Position numbers and translations under genes: made by a program
DNA from: Coix lacryma-jobi var. lacryma-jobi
Lineage: Eukaryota; Streptophyta; Magnoliopsida; Poales; Poaceae
DNA: 64,000 nucleotides
Direction of reading: 5' to 3'
NCBI GenBank assembly: GCA_009763385.1
Contig: CM019827.1
Location: forward strand, 109,395,204-109,459,203
Shown: in pieces, positions 44,648 to 55,628 of the stretch
How positions within the stretch are numbered: the stretch's first letter is position 1
Layout of the letters: each line of letters begins with the position of its first letter
Notes under the pieces: generated by a model
Seen by the model: only the letters and a program-made list of their open reading frames with translations
Database searches by the model: none
What the model was told of the DNA's origin: nothing

Positions 44648-46729
44648 TGAAGGACCGAGAATGCAATAGCAAGGCGACCAGAGGGGGGGGGTGAATGGGA
44701 GCTCAAAAATTTCTCTCGAAACTTTGGTCAATTGTCCCAAAATCAACCCCCAGAAGCTAAGACCGAAACCGTGATGCCCACGACCCTTGGAAGAGGGTGG
44801 ATGATCCCTAGGATCACAGCGAGGCACCACAAAGCGATAGCAAACAAAACGCCAAAAACACCGGCACAAGTTCGACCCGTAAAAACCAAGTCCCGAACGT
44901 AAATGGAAGGCTACGTTGGGAAATCCCCAAATGCCAATGCTAACAAGTAGCAAAGATACCTAGAGATGTTTCTTGGTCAACTCTAGGACCAAACGAGAAG
45001 TCCGGAAACCAAGCGAAGAAGCCGGGAGAGCGAACACACTAAAACTAAGCCTACAGCCAACTCGCAGACTGTCCGGGCTACAGACCGCGGATTGCCTGCT
45101 CAACGGCGGACTGTCAGGGCTCTGGTGGCAGACTGTCCGCCGGCCAACTGAGCGAAACAGCAACGCTGCTGAAATTGTTCTAGACGATCCCGGACTGTCC
45201 GGAAGTGACAACGGCGGACTGTCCGCGGTTCAAAAGTCACTTGAAGAACAGCGCCGAGTCAGGCCACTGGTCCGGCCGACCCCGACGCGCGGACTGTCCG
45301 CGACCCAACGGCGGACAGTCCGCCAACGTCCAGTGAGGGCGATTTCGGTCGCCCTCAACTCAAATCTTCTCCAAATCGATTCAAATCATAATCCCTTGAT
45401 CCCAAACAAGGAGAGGATAATCACGAGGTAGTTGGGAGACTATACCCAAGAAATCATCCGCTCAAATCAACTCAATCAATGGGAAATCGAAGGGGAAGGT
45501 GAATGAACCGAAAAAGCACCACGAAAACGAAATCGACCCGATCTACTTGTTCGTGAGGAGTTAGATGAATTCCTTCGGTGGAAATGATCTCCTCACTATA
45601 AAGAACAAGTTGATTCAAGTGGAATTCGAAAAGATGCAGTAGGGAGGGAGATCGAGTGACGGGAAAATCGCGGAGAAACGAAGAACGCGAAGAACACGAA
45701 CCAAAGCGCGAATCAACAAATCGATCTGCAACCGTGTGGCTACCACACGCTACAAAAGTGAGATTACGGTCTCACTTCCTAAAAATCTCCAGTACACAGA
45801 GGTATGGTTCTCTGCGGATCTTAGTTGCTACAGCAGGGGATTGGGAGAGCAGGAAAACCTAGAAGGCAAAGAGTAAACGACTGAGATAGGATAGGAGGTG
45901 GGTGTCTCCCTCTACTTATCCTAATTCTATTTCCCACTCTACCCCTATCTAATTACAGAGTGAACTAGCTAAACCCTAGGGTTATTTTGGACCAACTCAA
46001 GATAGTGGTGATCCGACGGCCACGCCTGCACAACTGGTAGCGTTGCCTCGACGCAACCTCACCGATTGCCGCCACGTGCCGCCACCGCTCTGCTCGTCCT
46101 TTTCCCGGACTTCGCCCCCGGTTTTGAGGCCCAAACCAGGAAACCAGCCTTCACGACCAACCCTCGGTTTTGAGGCCCAAACCGGGAAACCAGCCGTCCA
46201 TCGCCTGAGTTTTGAGGCCCAAACTCAGAAACCCGCAGCACCCAGGTTTTGAGGCCCAAACCTGGAAACCGTCCTCAGCCTGAGTTTTGTGGCCCAAACT
46301 CGGAAACCATCAGCACCCAGGTTTTGAGGCCCAAACCTGGAAACCGTCCACTCGGTGGTTTTTCTGTGGCTCAACCACCAAACCGAGCCGTAGAGGGGAT
46401 GCACCGCCCGTGCACCCCATCCACCGACACATGTTCCCAGGTCCTCGACCCAAGCAACATCATGCCCGCAAGTCTTCGCTTGTCGCTGTCCCAGGCTGCC
46501 AGCCACCACAGCTGATCCTCGGGCCACCGGTCCTTCAGTCCAAGCCTCACGTCCGCCCTTCGCCACTCTCGGTCCATCGGCACGGCACGTCTCTACTTGA
46601 CCTTCACCTTGCCTTTGATCACTGTATCCGTGTTCGACACCTGCACAACACAAGCCAAAGAACATGTGCATTATCCCTGTTGACAATCACTCATCACTCA
46701 GAGACTCGGCATACACCCATGTATCCGCA
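44648..46729 (-). repeat. Element A 5' LTR (right copy)
   Basis: The 2082-bp LTR starts TGAAGGACCG and ends ATCCGCA, followed by the duplication AATTT. It contains the CGGACTGTCCG palindrome array (about 45060-45330) and the covarying hairpin array (about 46116-46382). Confidence 0.93.
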
Positions 46730-46734
46730 AATTT

Positions 46735-47262
46735 TAGATTTTTTCGCACAACCAAAGTATATTTTTAAAATTGGTTTCATATTTTAGTAGCTTCTACATG
46801 TTTGTGAGCACATATTTTGTCGATGTTCTACATGTTGGCCCTCTCAAAGTCAGTTATGCTACTCCTTTGTTGGGGAGTATATTTTTGTGTTCATCATGCT
46901 TCATTGGTTGTTCCATTTCTAGTTTTTTTTGTTCGTTTCTAGCTTTGTGTTGATTGGCTTCTTGTGTTTTTCTCATTATATGTTAAAAACAAATGATAAA
47001 TCTTTACCTTTGTTCTATCTACTCTTATTTTATATTTATCTTTATTTAACATTAAAGAGCAAAGCGTTTCTTGCAACCCCTCATACCTCCCAAAATTCTC
47101 TTCTTTTGTTATGTTTTTTTACTTCTTAAACTTTCCTGGACCCTTCGTATGCCATATGTCTATATGTGACTCATATTCATGTTCCATACTCATATGAGTT
47201 AGAATAACTTACGTCAAGCAATGAGTCAGGGTCTCATTCTAAAACGTATTCAACTACAATAT
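46735..47262. other. AT-rich spacer, no gene
   Basis: This is right flank of A, T-rich on the plus strand. I see no gene or recognisable repeat. Its last five bases (AATAT) are the left duplication of the solo LTR. Confidence 0.5.
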
Positions 47263-49571
47263 TGAAAGCTCTAGTTTGGTTTTGGCTAATTAATAAAACC
47301 TATTGGACTAATCCTATGCTAAGCATGTGCATAGTTTGAGATGGATTAGTACCAAACCAAGTGATGGAGCAACCTATGTGGCTAACCATGATAGGTGGTG
47401 TAGTCCACAAGTTAACAAAGTGATCAAGTGCTTCACATTAGGAGAAACGGAGAAGAGAAGAGAAGGAGCAAAGAGGGCCAAAGGCAAAGGTATATCTTAT
47501 AGGTCTCTTTGTTTTAGTGATCAAAATACCATAGAGGGTGTGATCACATTTAGGATAGACAATTGTACTATCAAGAGGGGATACATCACGGTTAATACGG
47601 TGTTCAAGTGCCACTAGGTGTTCTCTAACTCATCGATACATTAGACTTTAGTGAGTGTTTAACAAACCCTTGCAGAATATTATAAAAATACTAACACACG
47701 TGCACAAAGTAATGAAACACTTTCGTGTTGGCACATGGTAGCAAAGGTGGAAGATAGGATTTGAAAGGAGGCGAGAACTAGGGTCACAAAGGTGACTAAA
47801 CGCTATCCTAGTGGTGACCGAATGCATCTGGTATCAACCCTAGCTAGAGCAGCAGGTCTGGTTTTGACTGAACGATGGTCAAGAGCTTATCGGACGCCAC
47901 GGTGATGCATCTGGTTGCAGTGATGTGGCACGAGCATGCTTAGAGCTATTGACCGGATGCTGAGGTGCGTTCGATCACCTCTGATCGGACACGTTCGATC
48001 AATTCTGGGAGCTCTTTATTTTGCATTGGATGCAGGGTAGGAGCGCATTTTATCATCTAGGTAGTCACGTCTGATCGTTTTACGCAAAGAAGATGTGAAG
48101 TTCGGCACGCAATCAGACTTGGCACTGGGAGTGTCCGATCGTTTCTTCGGTGTGTCTAGTGCAACTTTAAGCATCACATACAGTGAAGTAGCCGTTAGGA
48201 TCCGACGAGTGGAGTTCAAAGCCAATGACATGTGTCAGAGATTAGAGGACCGGACACTGGGATCGGCGTGTTCGGTTGCCCCATAGGGTGTGTCCGGTCA
48301 AACAGTTTTCAGCCTAACGGCTAGCCTTCTCTTGTGGGGGCTATTTAAGTGGAGTGGATAGCTTGGGATGGCTCTATTGCATATTTTTATCCTTGGACAT
48401 CCTTGTGAGCTGAGCACACTTCCCTCCACTCATCTATTGACTTGATTTGTTCATCCCTAGTGGGATTGAGCGATCTAGTGCTTGGATCAGTGAGATTTCA
48501 TCCTAGTGGCATTAGTTCTTCGCATTGGTTGTGGTTCTGTTATTACTCTTGGTACTTGTTAGTGCCTAGACGGCTTGGAACATTTTGGTGGATTTGGAAA
48601 GAGTTGGTGATTATTCTTGGCTACCGCTGATCGCGGCGGATTTGAGGGCTTCTTGGGCTTATTCTCCGCCGGAGCGACAAAAGCACTTCTAGTGGATTGC
48701 TCATGTTATTGAGCTACCTCTTTTGTGGTAGATTCTTGTGGTGCTCTAGATGAGCTCGGTGTGGTGCCAATTAGCCACCAAATCACTAGGAGTTGGTCGA
48801 CATAACGAGGAACTAGCATGTCGATGAGCACTTGAACCTCGGGATAAAAATCACCGTGTCTCTTTTGTGTAAAAGCTCTATGGTGATTGGTTATCTCATG
48901 GTATTCTTAGTGATTGGCTATACTTGGATTTCACCGGTGATTGACTCTTCAATCGGTGATTTCGAAGGCTCAGGAAATCGATCTATCTCTAGCTTTTTTC
49001 ATATAGTTGTTTACGTTTCTAGTTGAGTGTATAGCTTTGCTAGAGTAGTTTGTTTAATTACGAATTGAGTGTAGCTCAGCTGGTTGGGTTTCTTGTGGTA
49101 GAACCTGCCCACCCAGTTCAAGTCCCTGACTTGATACAGGTATTCACATTTTCCTAGATTTATTCTAGGTTTTAATGACACTATTCTTTCAGTGGTAGGT
49201 GACGTGCCTGTCGACAGCGAGGCGCCTGTGATGACTTCATCATTCTCGAGATTTGCCAATTCAACTCAGTTCTTCGAAGGTGCTCTATAGAGGTAGAGTA
49301 TGTGTGGTTCATACTTCATAGGGGTGAGTGTGTGCTCGTGTATGTGAGGGTTTGCGTCTGTAACTGGGTCTCGAAAAATAAGTATTTTGTTTAATTTTTC
49401 TTAGCTTGTGTGTGCTATAGAATTACTAGATAGAAATTATTGGATAGGTGACTTGCAACACTAAGTAGGCTAGTGCCAAAAACTTCATTTAGTGTGCTGA
49501 TAACAAATTTATTTAGTGTCTTGTAAAATTTTTAATAGGCTATTCATCCCCTCTGACATTAGGACCTTTCA
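47263..49571 (+). repeat. Solo Sirevirus LTR (element E) with a SINE inside
   Basis: It starts TGAAAGCTCTAG and ends GGACCTTTCA. AATAT lies on both sides (47258-47262 and 49572-49576). No PBS, PPT or internal coding sequence is present, so it is a solo LTR left by recombination. The end carries the CTATTCATCCCCTCT box seen in the other Sirevirus LTRs in opposite orientation. GTCCGATC/GGACAC motifs (about 47880-48300) precede a TATA-like CTATTTAAG (about 48345). Without the SINE and its duplication the LTR is about 1970 bp. Confidence 0.85.
49060..49385 (+). mobile_element. tRNA-derived SINE inserted in the solo LTR
   Basis: An 11-bp duplication TTTGTTTAATT flanks it (49049-49059 and 49386-49396). 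The 5' part looks like a tRNA gene: A box TAGCTCAGCTGG at about 49072 and B box AGTTCAAGTCC at about 49117. The body contains GACGTGCCTGTCGACAGCG and ends in an A/T-rich tail (CTCGAAAAATAAGTA). It matches the general form of grass SINEs. It is not a functional tRNA. Confidence 0.85.
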
Positions 49572-49576
49572 AATAT

Positions 49577-49738
49577 AAAAATATGTTCACCAATAATAAA
49601 AAAGACATCCTCCAGTGATTTTATCGTGTTGGTTTTTTTCATCCCACAAAGTAGCTTTTGTTCGTGTGTTTTAGCTTGTGAGTTTTTATCCTTCCGCAAT
49701 GTACCTTCCCATGTGTTTTTTATTAATTATACTAGATA
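49577..49738. other. Spacer, nothing recognised
   Basis: A short AT-rich stretch between the solo LTR and the Helitron candidate. Confidence 0.4.
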
Positions 49739-51127
49739 CTAGGTTAATGCCCATGCATTGCAATGGGAGTAAGAAATTTACAATTATACTATATTTGTTC
49801 ATGTGATTTAGTGGTAACTTGTTTGATTCATAGGATGTTTGATGGAATAAGAACATAAAGTGTAAAGAGTTAGCGTAAATAATTATTGAACGTGTGGTCA
49901 GGATTGTAACTTTGTATTAGGGTAACTAATATAGATTAAAGAGTCCATATAAGATTAGTCTGCCATTACTGATAATGTATGATAAAAAAATAAACAGATA
50001 TGCCTAAAAGAGGTGATACATGCACATGATCATCTTGAAGGATAACTAATAGTTCTTCTCAGTTACAATCAAATATGATCAAACTATCGATCACAACCTT
50101 TGGGTAGGCAGTGTATTTTCTGAGATGCTTGTATGCGTACATGACAATATTCTGCATACGGTAAAAACAGCATTATTAGAAACTTGTATAGTCAGGCTTG
50201 CCATGAGAAAAAAAATGAGACTGAAGGCCTAGCTAGAGTATCCATTCTTGCGAATCATACAAATAGAAGATGGTGTTGAGTGATTCTTGCAAACCATTCG
50301 GCAGTATGCTCATCCAATGTAGTAGCTAATTAAATTCAGAGATGGAGGTACATACGAGTAGCAAGAGTAAAAAAAATAAGATGCATGTGTTTATCAAATG
50401 TAAATAAGAAAATTAAGACAAGAGAGTTTGTGTATATTGAGCAGCAAGCTAGGAGACCGGACATACAGTGATATGGCCGATAAAACATAAGCACTTTTTG
50501 AGCTGAACCACAACCTGACAAAATTCAAAACAATAATAAGTTTGGTAATCAGAGAAAACAAAGAAAGCTTGAGATTAGGAGCAGCTAGGTACCAGAGTGG
50601 AGGCTATAAACACTGCCACAGATGAAGATGCAAGCATGACTCTGTTCGCTTGAGCAAGAAGCCGTTTCGGCTGATTTTTTTATGAGAGAAAAATATTGTT
50701 TCACGGCTGATTTGTACGAATTAAAGTCAACAGAGTAGTTGAAGCGAACAAAGCCTAGATGACCATCTAAACTATAAAATAATAGCAAGCGGGTGTAGCA
50801 TAAGTGTCCATGGCCTTGGCGTGGCTTCTATGCTCGTGAAGCAATTTATAAGGAGGTAGATTAGGCAGAAGTTGAAAGGAAGGATCGCAGAGCAAGAGCT
50901 ATGTGGAGGGGCTGATTAGTGGTGGATAATAATGATCTATTGTGGCTAGTGGAAGACCAAGAAAATCTGCATGATGGTGAGTGGAGAAGCCCTTGAGGCA
51001 AGACTTCAGGAGATGAGCGCAAGAGACACAAAGTGGTGAGTGAGGGATCATTTGAAATCTGATGACGTGACTTCACGAGAAGCTAGAAAAATATGATAGT
51101 GAAGTTCTCCTATTTAGGTATAAAAGA
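49739..51127 (-). mobile_element. Possible non-autonomous Helitron
   Basis: Read on the minus strand the candidate starts TCTTTTATACC and ends in CTAG preceded by a GC-rich short hairpin region (CCCATTGCAATGCATGGG). Host bases A and T lie at the two sides, as expected for insertion between A and T. No helicase or Rep frame is visible. The ends are short and variable in this superfamily, so the call is tentative; the right end could equally be 51134. Confidence 0.4.
50639..50757. mobile_element. Small MITE with TGTTCGCTT / AAGCGAACA ends
   Basis: Imperfect inverted ends (ACTCTGTTCGCTTGA and TGAAGCGAACAAAG) enclose about 120 bp including ACGGCTGATTT and GAGAGAAAAATA. Similar short elements are common in grasses. 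I could not identify a convincing target duplication. Confidence 0.5.
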
Positions 51128-51447
51128 TAAAAGATTTCACAAAGTAAGCTTTCATGTGATATTCGTAACATTCTGTTAGTAGCCAATCATCAACATTACA
51201 TTATATTGTAGCCATTGCGATTTTTGTTTAGAGTAAGCTAAGAAACTACAAAATGTAAAAATATCGATGGTTTTACCATGGATATATGTGTTGTTTTAGA
51301 ATTGTTGGTGCTATTTGTAGTTTCATGTGAGATAGTTGACTTTGGATGGTTTTATGGTTTAATATGGTTATGTATGCACCTTATATCCTATTATTATGAG
51401 AGAATGCATACTCAAGCTTCTTTGTTAGGCTGAGGCTAATTTGTTCG
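51128..51447. other. Spacer, nothing recognised
   Basis: AT-rich sequence up to the CACTA element. No gene seen. The last three bases (TCG) are the CACTA target duplication. Confidence 0.4.
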
Positions 51448-52039
51448 CACTACGGGAAACATGAAATTTGCCTAGTGCCTCTGGCTTCGCCTAGAGCCAA
51501 AACGCGGGCACTCGGCAAAGCCAGGCTTTGCCTAGTGTTGCGAAGTCAGGCACTAGGCGAAGCAAAACACTCAGCGAAATAAGCCTTTACCTAGTGTCGT
51601 GGGACTGACGGCACTCGGCGAAGCCTAGCACTAGGCCAAGATGGTCTTTGCCTAGTGCAACCCTCGGCAAAGGTAACACTAGGCAAAGACGGCGTCCGCT
51701 GACGGTTCTCCGACCGATGCCGTCAAATTCTTTGCCTAGGGTCGTGGTCGACACTCGGCAAAGAGGCACTTTGCCTAGTGTCAGCCTACGACACTCGGCA
51801 AAAAAGCTTGCTTTGCCTAGGGCTGGAACCTGGCACTCGGCAAAGTATCTCTTTGTCTAGTGTCAACCCGGGCACTAGGCAAAGAATTTTTGTTTTTTTT
51901 TTGAGTTTTGCTTTCAAATTTTTTTGTAGGCCTTATATAATGTATACAAGCACATGTTTAAATTTGGGATCTTTTTATAACTTTTTGCTATATTTCTTGA
52001 ATTAATTTTGTTTACATGTATTTTTCCAAAAAAGGTAAA

Positions 52040-52652
52040 TTTGAACTGCAGGTGCATGAAATAATAAAACGTAGCCATCCGAAAAATGATATTCATATTG
52101 GAGGGTATATTTTCAAGCCGTATCCAGGAACTAACACAAAACTTTGAACGCCTTATTCGCGAAACATGAAGACCCGCTTGTGGTCGGAGTGTTTTAAAAT
52201 TATATAAAAAGCAGACAAAGTCCAAAAATCACGAAACTTGTCAAGGCATCATGTTATCGCATGCGGAGGCTACGATAAAAAAATGAGAAGGTTTTAAGCA
52301 TGTTTGCGATGTCGCATGTCTAAAACTCATACATCTCCACATGTGATCACTTGTGGAGATGTCTGGGTTTCTGGCATCCGATGTTGTAACTTGCTCGAAA
52401 CCTTGTCAATTTTTTATCGTAGCCTCGACATGCGGTAACATGACGTCACGACAAGTTTCGTGATTTTCAGACTTCATTCGAATTTTATATAACTTGAAAA
52501 CACTTTCGACTCAACTATCTCGTAATGTTACATCAACAAGATGCATGACATTTCATGCGAGTTCCTGGACACGACCTCAAAATACACCAACTATCATGAA
52601 TATCAACTTTTGAATGACCAAATTCGAATATTTCATGCACCTGTAGTTCAAA
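52040..52652. repeat. Long imperfect foldback inside the CACTA element
   Basis: The arms 52040-52341 and 52352-52652 are reverse complements at roughly 75% by eye. They are tight at both ends (TTGAACTGCAGGTGCATGAA against TTCATGCACCTGTAGTTCAA) and at the centre (CATCTCCACA at 52332 pairing with TGTGGAGATG at 52352, around GTGATCAC). A transcript crossing it would fold into a long hairpin. Confidence 0.85.
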
Positions 52653-53071
52653 TTTGAAATATTCCATAAAATTCAACGAAACAAAAAAACTAACAAAATA
52701 TATCAAAAAATATCAAAATTGTCCCATATTTGAACATAGAGTTTTAAATAATGTAGGAAGACCTAAAAAAAATTGGTCAAAAAAATATTTTGTCTAATGT
52801 CAAGCTAATAACACTTGCCAAAGTGAATTAAAAAAGAGCAGGCTTTGCATAGTGCCGCTGGACCAGCACTCGGCAAAGCCCGGTGCCCTAAAGGTCACTG
52901 GGCCGGTTTGGCCCATCAGCCGACAGCCGTCACTCCTCAACCCCCCGACCCCCGCGCCGCCGCCCATCAGCCGCGCCGCGCAGTGCAGCACTGACGCGCG
53001 CCCCCGACCACGGCCCCGGCCGCGCCGCCACCGCCCGCCTGCGCCTCCGGCGGCCGCGCGCGCCCCCTTCC

Positions 53072-53257
53072 CAGCCGCGCCTCTCCTTCGACTTCGACTT
53101 CTCCAACGCCTCCACGTTCAGCCTCGCGGACTTGCCGACCTTCAACGTCAGTGCGGAGCTCGATCTCGGCAAGGCGCTGCCAGAGCAGGTGTCCATCGGG
53201 TTCTCGACCGCCGGCTTCGCCCCCCACGAAGGTCAGCTGCTGAGCGCACGCCCAAAT
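53072..53257 (+). pseudogene. Captured fragment of an L-type lectin (receptor kinase) gene
   Basis: One frame reads QPRLSFDFDFSNASTFSLAD and continues TFNVSAELDLGKALPEQVSI, then GFSTAGFAPHEGQLLS. The first part resembles the start of an L-type lectin domain (SFDFSN...SLADL). The second resembles its C-terminal end (NVSxxLDL...LPEQVxIGFSxxTG). The middle of the domain is missing, so the fragment is an internally deleted exon. It is followed by a frame that soon becomes meaningless. It lies within the CACTA element and is not expected to be functional. It is not a copy of the intact kinase gene at 60190, whose lectin domain differs in these motifs. Confidence 0.55.
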
Positions 53258-53289
53258 CTCTTGCCTTTCTCCTCTCTCACCTGTTTTCC

Positions 53290-54905
53290 CAACATTAGTG
53301 AAGATTTAGGGGCTCTGGATTCGTACAAGACAGCTAGATGTGACGCGATAGAAGTCGACTTTGCTGAACTTCCCCTCTGCTGGTTCTGCGGCATAGACTG
53401 CTGCGGATGGGTAGCATGTGGACTTTCTAAGGGGTTGAAGCTTTCGCAATGTGAAGTAGTTATAGCTGGTTAGTTCTCCTTAAATATATTGTTGGGGAAT
53501 CTACTTTTCTATGCTTGTTAAGATGAAATCATTATCGTCTTATTTTCACACGGTCTGCACAAAACTAGAATTTCAGATTACTATCTGTGCACTATCTACA
53601 CAAAACTGGAATTTCAGATTATTACAGTTCTCATATTCTGCTATAATCTCGCTCTAATGTTTGGTATAATTGATTTACACATATATATCTCATCTGAATA
53701 GTCTTATTTATGTGCCTCCAGACTTGAAATGAAGTTTGTAATGTGTGACAAACCTTGCCCAAGTGTAACTGGTAAGCCTTTCTAACTGAATGATAAGTAC
53801 AGGATGCATAAATGTTGCATTTTTCATGACTTCCTGTACATATAGTGTTTGTGTTAAACATGCTCAAGTGTTAAGGTCACATTACTTTCATGTTGGATGG
53901 ACTCTTTGATTAAATTAGACGATTCTAATAAGTTACTATAGTTTTTAGTTGTTTTGGCCTGACTGCTGTTGATACTGCTGAATGTATATGGTTGGAAACC
54001 AAAATGTTATTTCCTACATCATTTCCTACCTTGGATTATTTAATTCATTTTACTTGCTAATCCTTTTGAACTGTTTTTTTTCTACCTCATAGTAATTGCT
54101 ACCAACCCTACCTCTCCTCTCCCTAAGGTAAGACGTTACAAGCACTTGTTCTTGGTATCGATCTGGTATATTATTTAATTATGCCTTTGCAAATCAGAAA
54201 TTTTAGATTATTGCAGTTCTCGAATTGTTATTTTTTCATTGCTTTCATTAGGTTTCTTGCTGTCAAACTCACCAATTGGCAATAGCTATGAAAACTGCCA
54301 ATGTAAGATTAATTGTTACTCTGCTACAGAAATATTTATTTGAGGTGAACGTAGGGGCAACGATTTTGTGGGCATGTACATCTACAAATTCTATTGCCTG
54401 CTGCAGATGCATCTTAGAACTGTCTTGTTTCTCATGAGTACAGCTATTCATGCTCAATAATGAACATGGTGAAGTTATTCCATAGTAACTTTGTGAGACA
54501 TCAGGGTAGTTAAATAAATATTTAATACTAGATGTCATTTTTACTAGTGGTAGATGAGGCTAATGCTAAATAAAGCTTGATATGGTGTACTTTGCTCTAG
54601 CTTTAGGTTGTAAATGCAGAGTACCATTAGGCAGAATGGCAGATGCATGCATCTAAAATTTGTTTCACCTTCACATAAATTTGTTTACACATAGTTCAAA
54701 ATATTCCAAGCATGAAGCCACCAAGATGGTATGTTATCTGTTATAGGAAGTGGTGGCTTCGTATTGCCAAAGGGCCTATAAGGCAGCAGCTACTTGGTTC
54801 ATGAGAACTTGTTAGGAATGGATCATGGCAACGAATTGATGATCATGGCATCTTTATACTCCTTATATTTTTATCTTGTCACTCAAGTGCAATCTCTTCT
54901 TTTTT
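53290..54905. other. CACTA interior without a recognised gene
   Basis: AT-rich, intron-like sequence with a partial internal repeat (CAGATTA[C/T]...GCAGTTCTC-type phrases near 53575, 53620 and 54205). A short GC-rich block at 54910-55025 starts after a splice-acceptor-like TTTTTTTCGCAG. I cannot assign it. Confidence 0.4.
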
Positions 54906-55628
54906 TCGCAGCGTCGATCGGGGGCGGCGTCGAACCAGGTCGGAGGGTCACCGGCATCGCACGTTGGGCCAACTGCACCCGGACCATCGCCGGGATCGCA
55001 CACTGGGGCACTGTTGCCGTGAGCCGCTTGCGGAGTAGTTTCTATGTATTGAACTTGTGAACTAGGGAGCTTGTGGATTTCAACTTGTTTGAAATATATT
55101 ATGATTTCGGACAAATTTGGTCGTTTGCTATATATAAATATCGTTTTTTATATATTGCTTTTAGAGGTGGCTTTGACTAGTGCATTAACAATGCACTCGG
55201 CAAAGAATATAGGCTTTGCTTAGTGTCTGGTGAAGAGGCACTAGGCAAAGATATTTTTTTAAAAAAAAAGAGGTTCCTTTGCCTAGTGCCTAAGCCGTAG
55301 CACTCGGCAAAGATATTTTTTTTTAAATAAAAATTCTTTACCGAGTGTTGCGCTAGACAAAGAAAAGAAAAAAAACAAAACCAATAACGGCGTGCGGTGT
55401 TGGCCGACGGCGTCAAATCTTTGCCTAGTGCCAGCACGACACTAGACAAAGTCTTTGTTGAGCGCCCGAAAGTCGACCCTAGGCAAAGCCGGCTTTACCG
55501 GTAAGCCCTTCGCCGGAAGCTCTTTGCCTAGAGTTGCACTAGGCAAAGCTTTTGCCTACTGCAAAGAGGCCTTTGCCTAGTGTAACAGGCACTAGGCAAA
55601 GCAGCTGGATGTTGTAGTGTCGTCTGAT

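Larger units (their letters stand above)
579..46729 (-). mobile_element. Element A: Ty1/copia Sirevirus, outermost element of the nest
   Basis: On the minus strand the order is 5' LTR (44648-46729), PBS (44634-44645), gag, pol (protease, integrase, RT, RNase H), a long 3' non-coding region with polypurine-tract-like motifs, then 3' LTR (579-2658). Both ends carry the 5-bp duplication AATTT (574-578 and 46730-46734), so the two LTRs belong to one insertion. The pol gene is split by B (6310-40730). The long gag with two zinc knuckles, the repeated CTCCCCCTT motifs and the LTR end with a GGGGGTGAAT box fit the Sirevirus/Maximus lineage. The LTR copies differ at a few percent of sites by eye, and gag and pol hold several stops, so the element is inactive and older than those inside it. 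Confidence 0.93.
51448..55619. mobile_element. Non-autonomous CACTA (En/Spm-type) transposon
   Basis: It starts CACTACGGGAAAC and its other end reads CACTACAACATCC in reverse complement, with a 3-bp duplication TCG (51445-51447 and 55620-55622). Both subterminal regions (51460-51890 and 55185-55605) are packed with TTTGCCTAGTG and CACTAGGCAAAG / CACTCGGCAAAG motifs in both orientations, the expected transposase-binding repeats. No transposase frame is present. Inside lie a 613-bp foldback (52040-52652), a GC-rich block with a lectin-gene fragment (about 52850-53280) and AT-rich intron-like sequence (53290-54905). Confidence 0.93.

Noticed and set aside
49065..49130. tRNA gene
   Set aside because: Only A and B boxes are conserved. 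The sequence continues into a SINE body with an A/T tail and target duplications.
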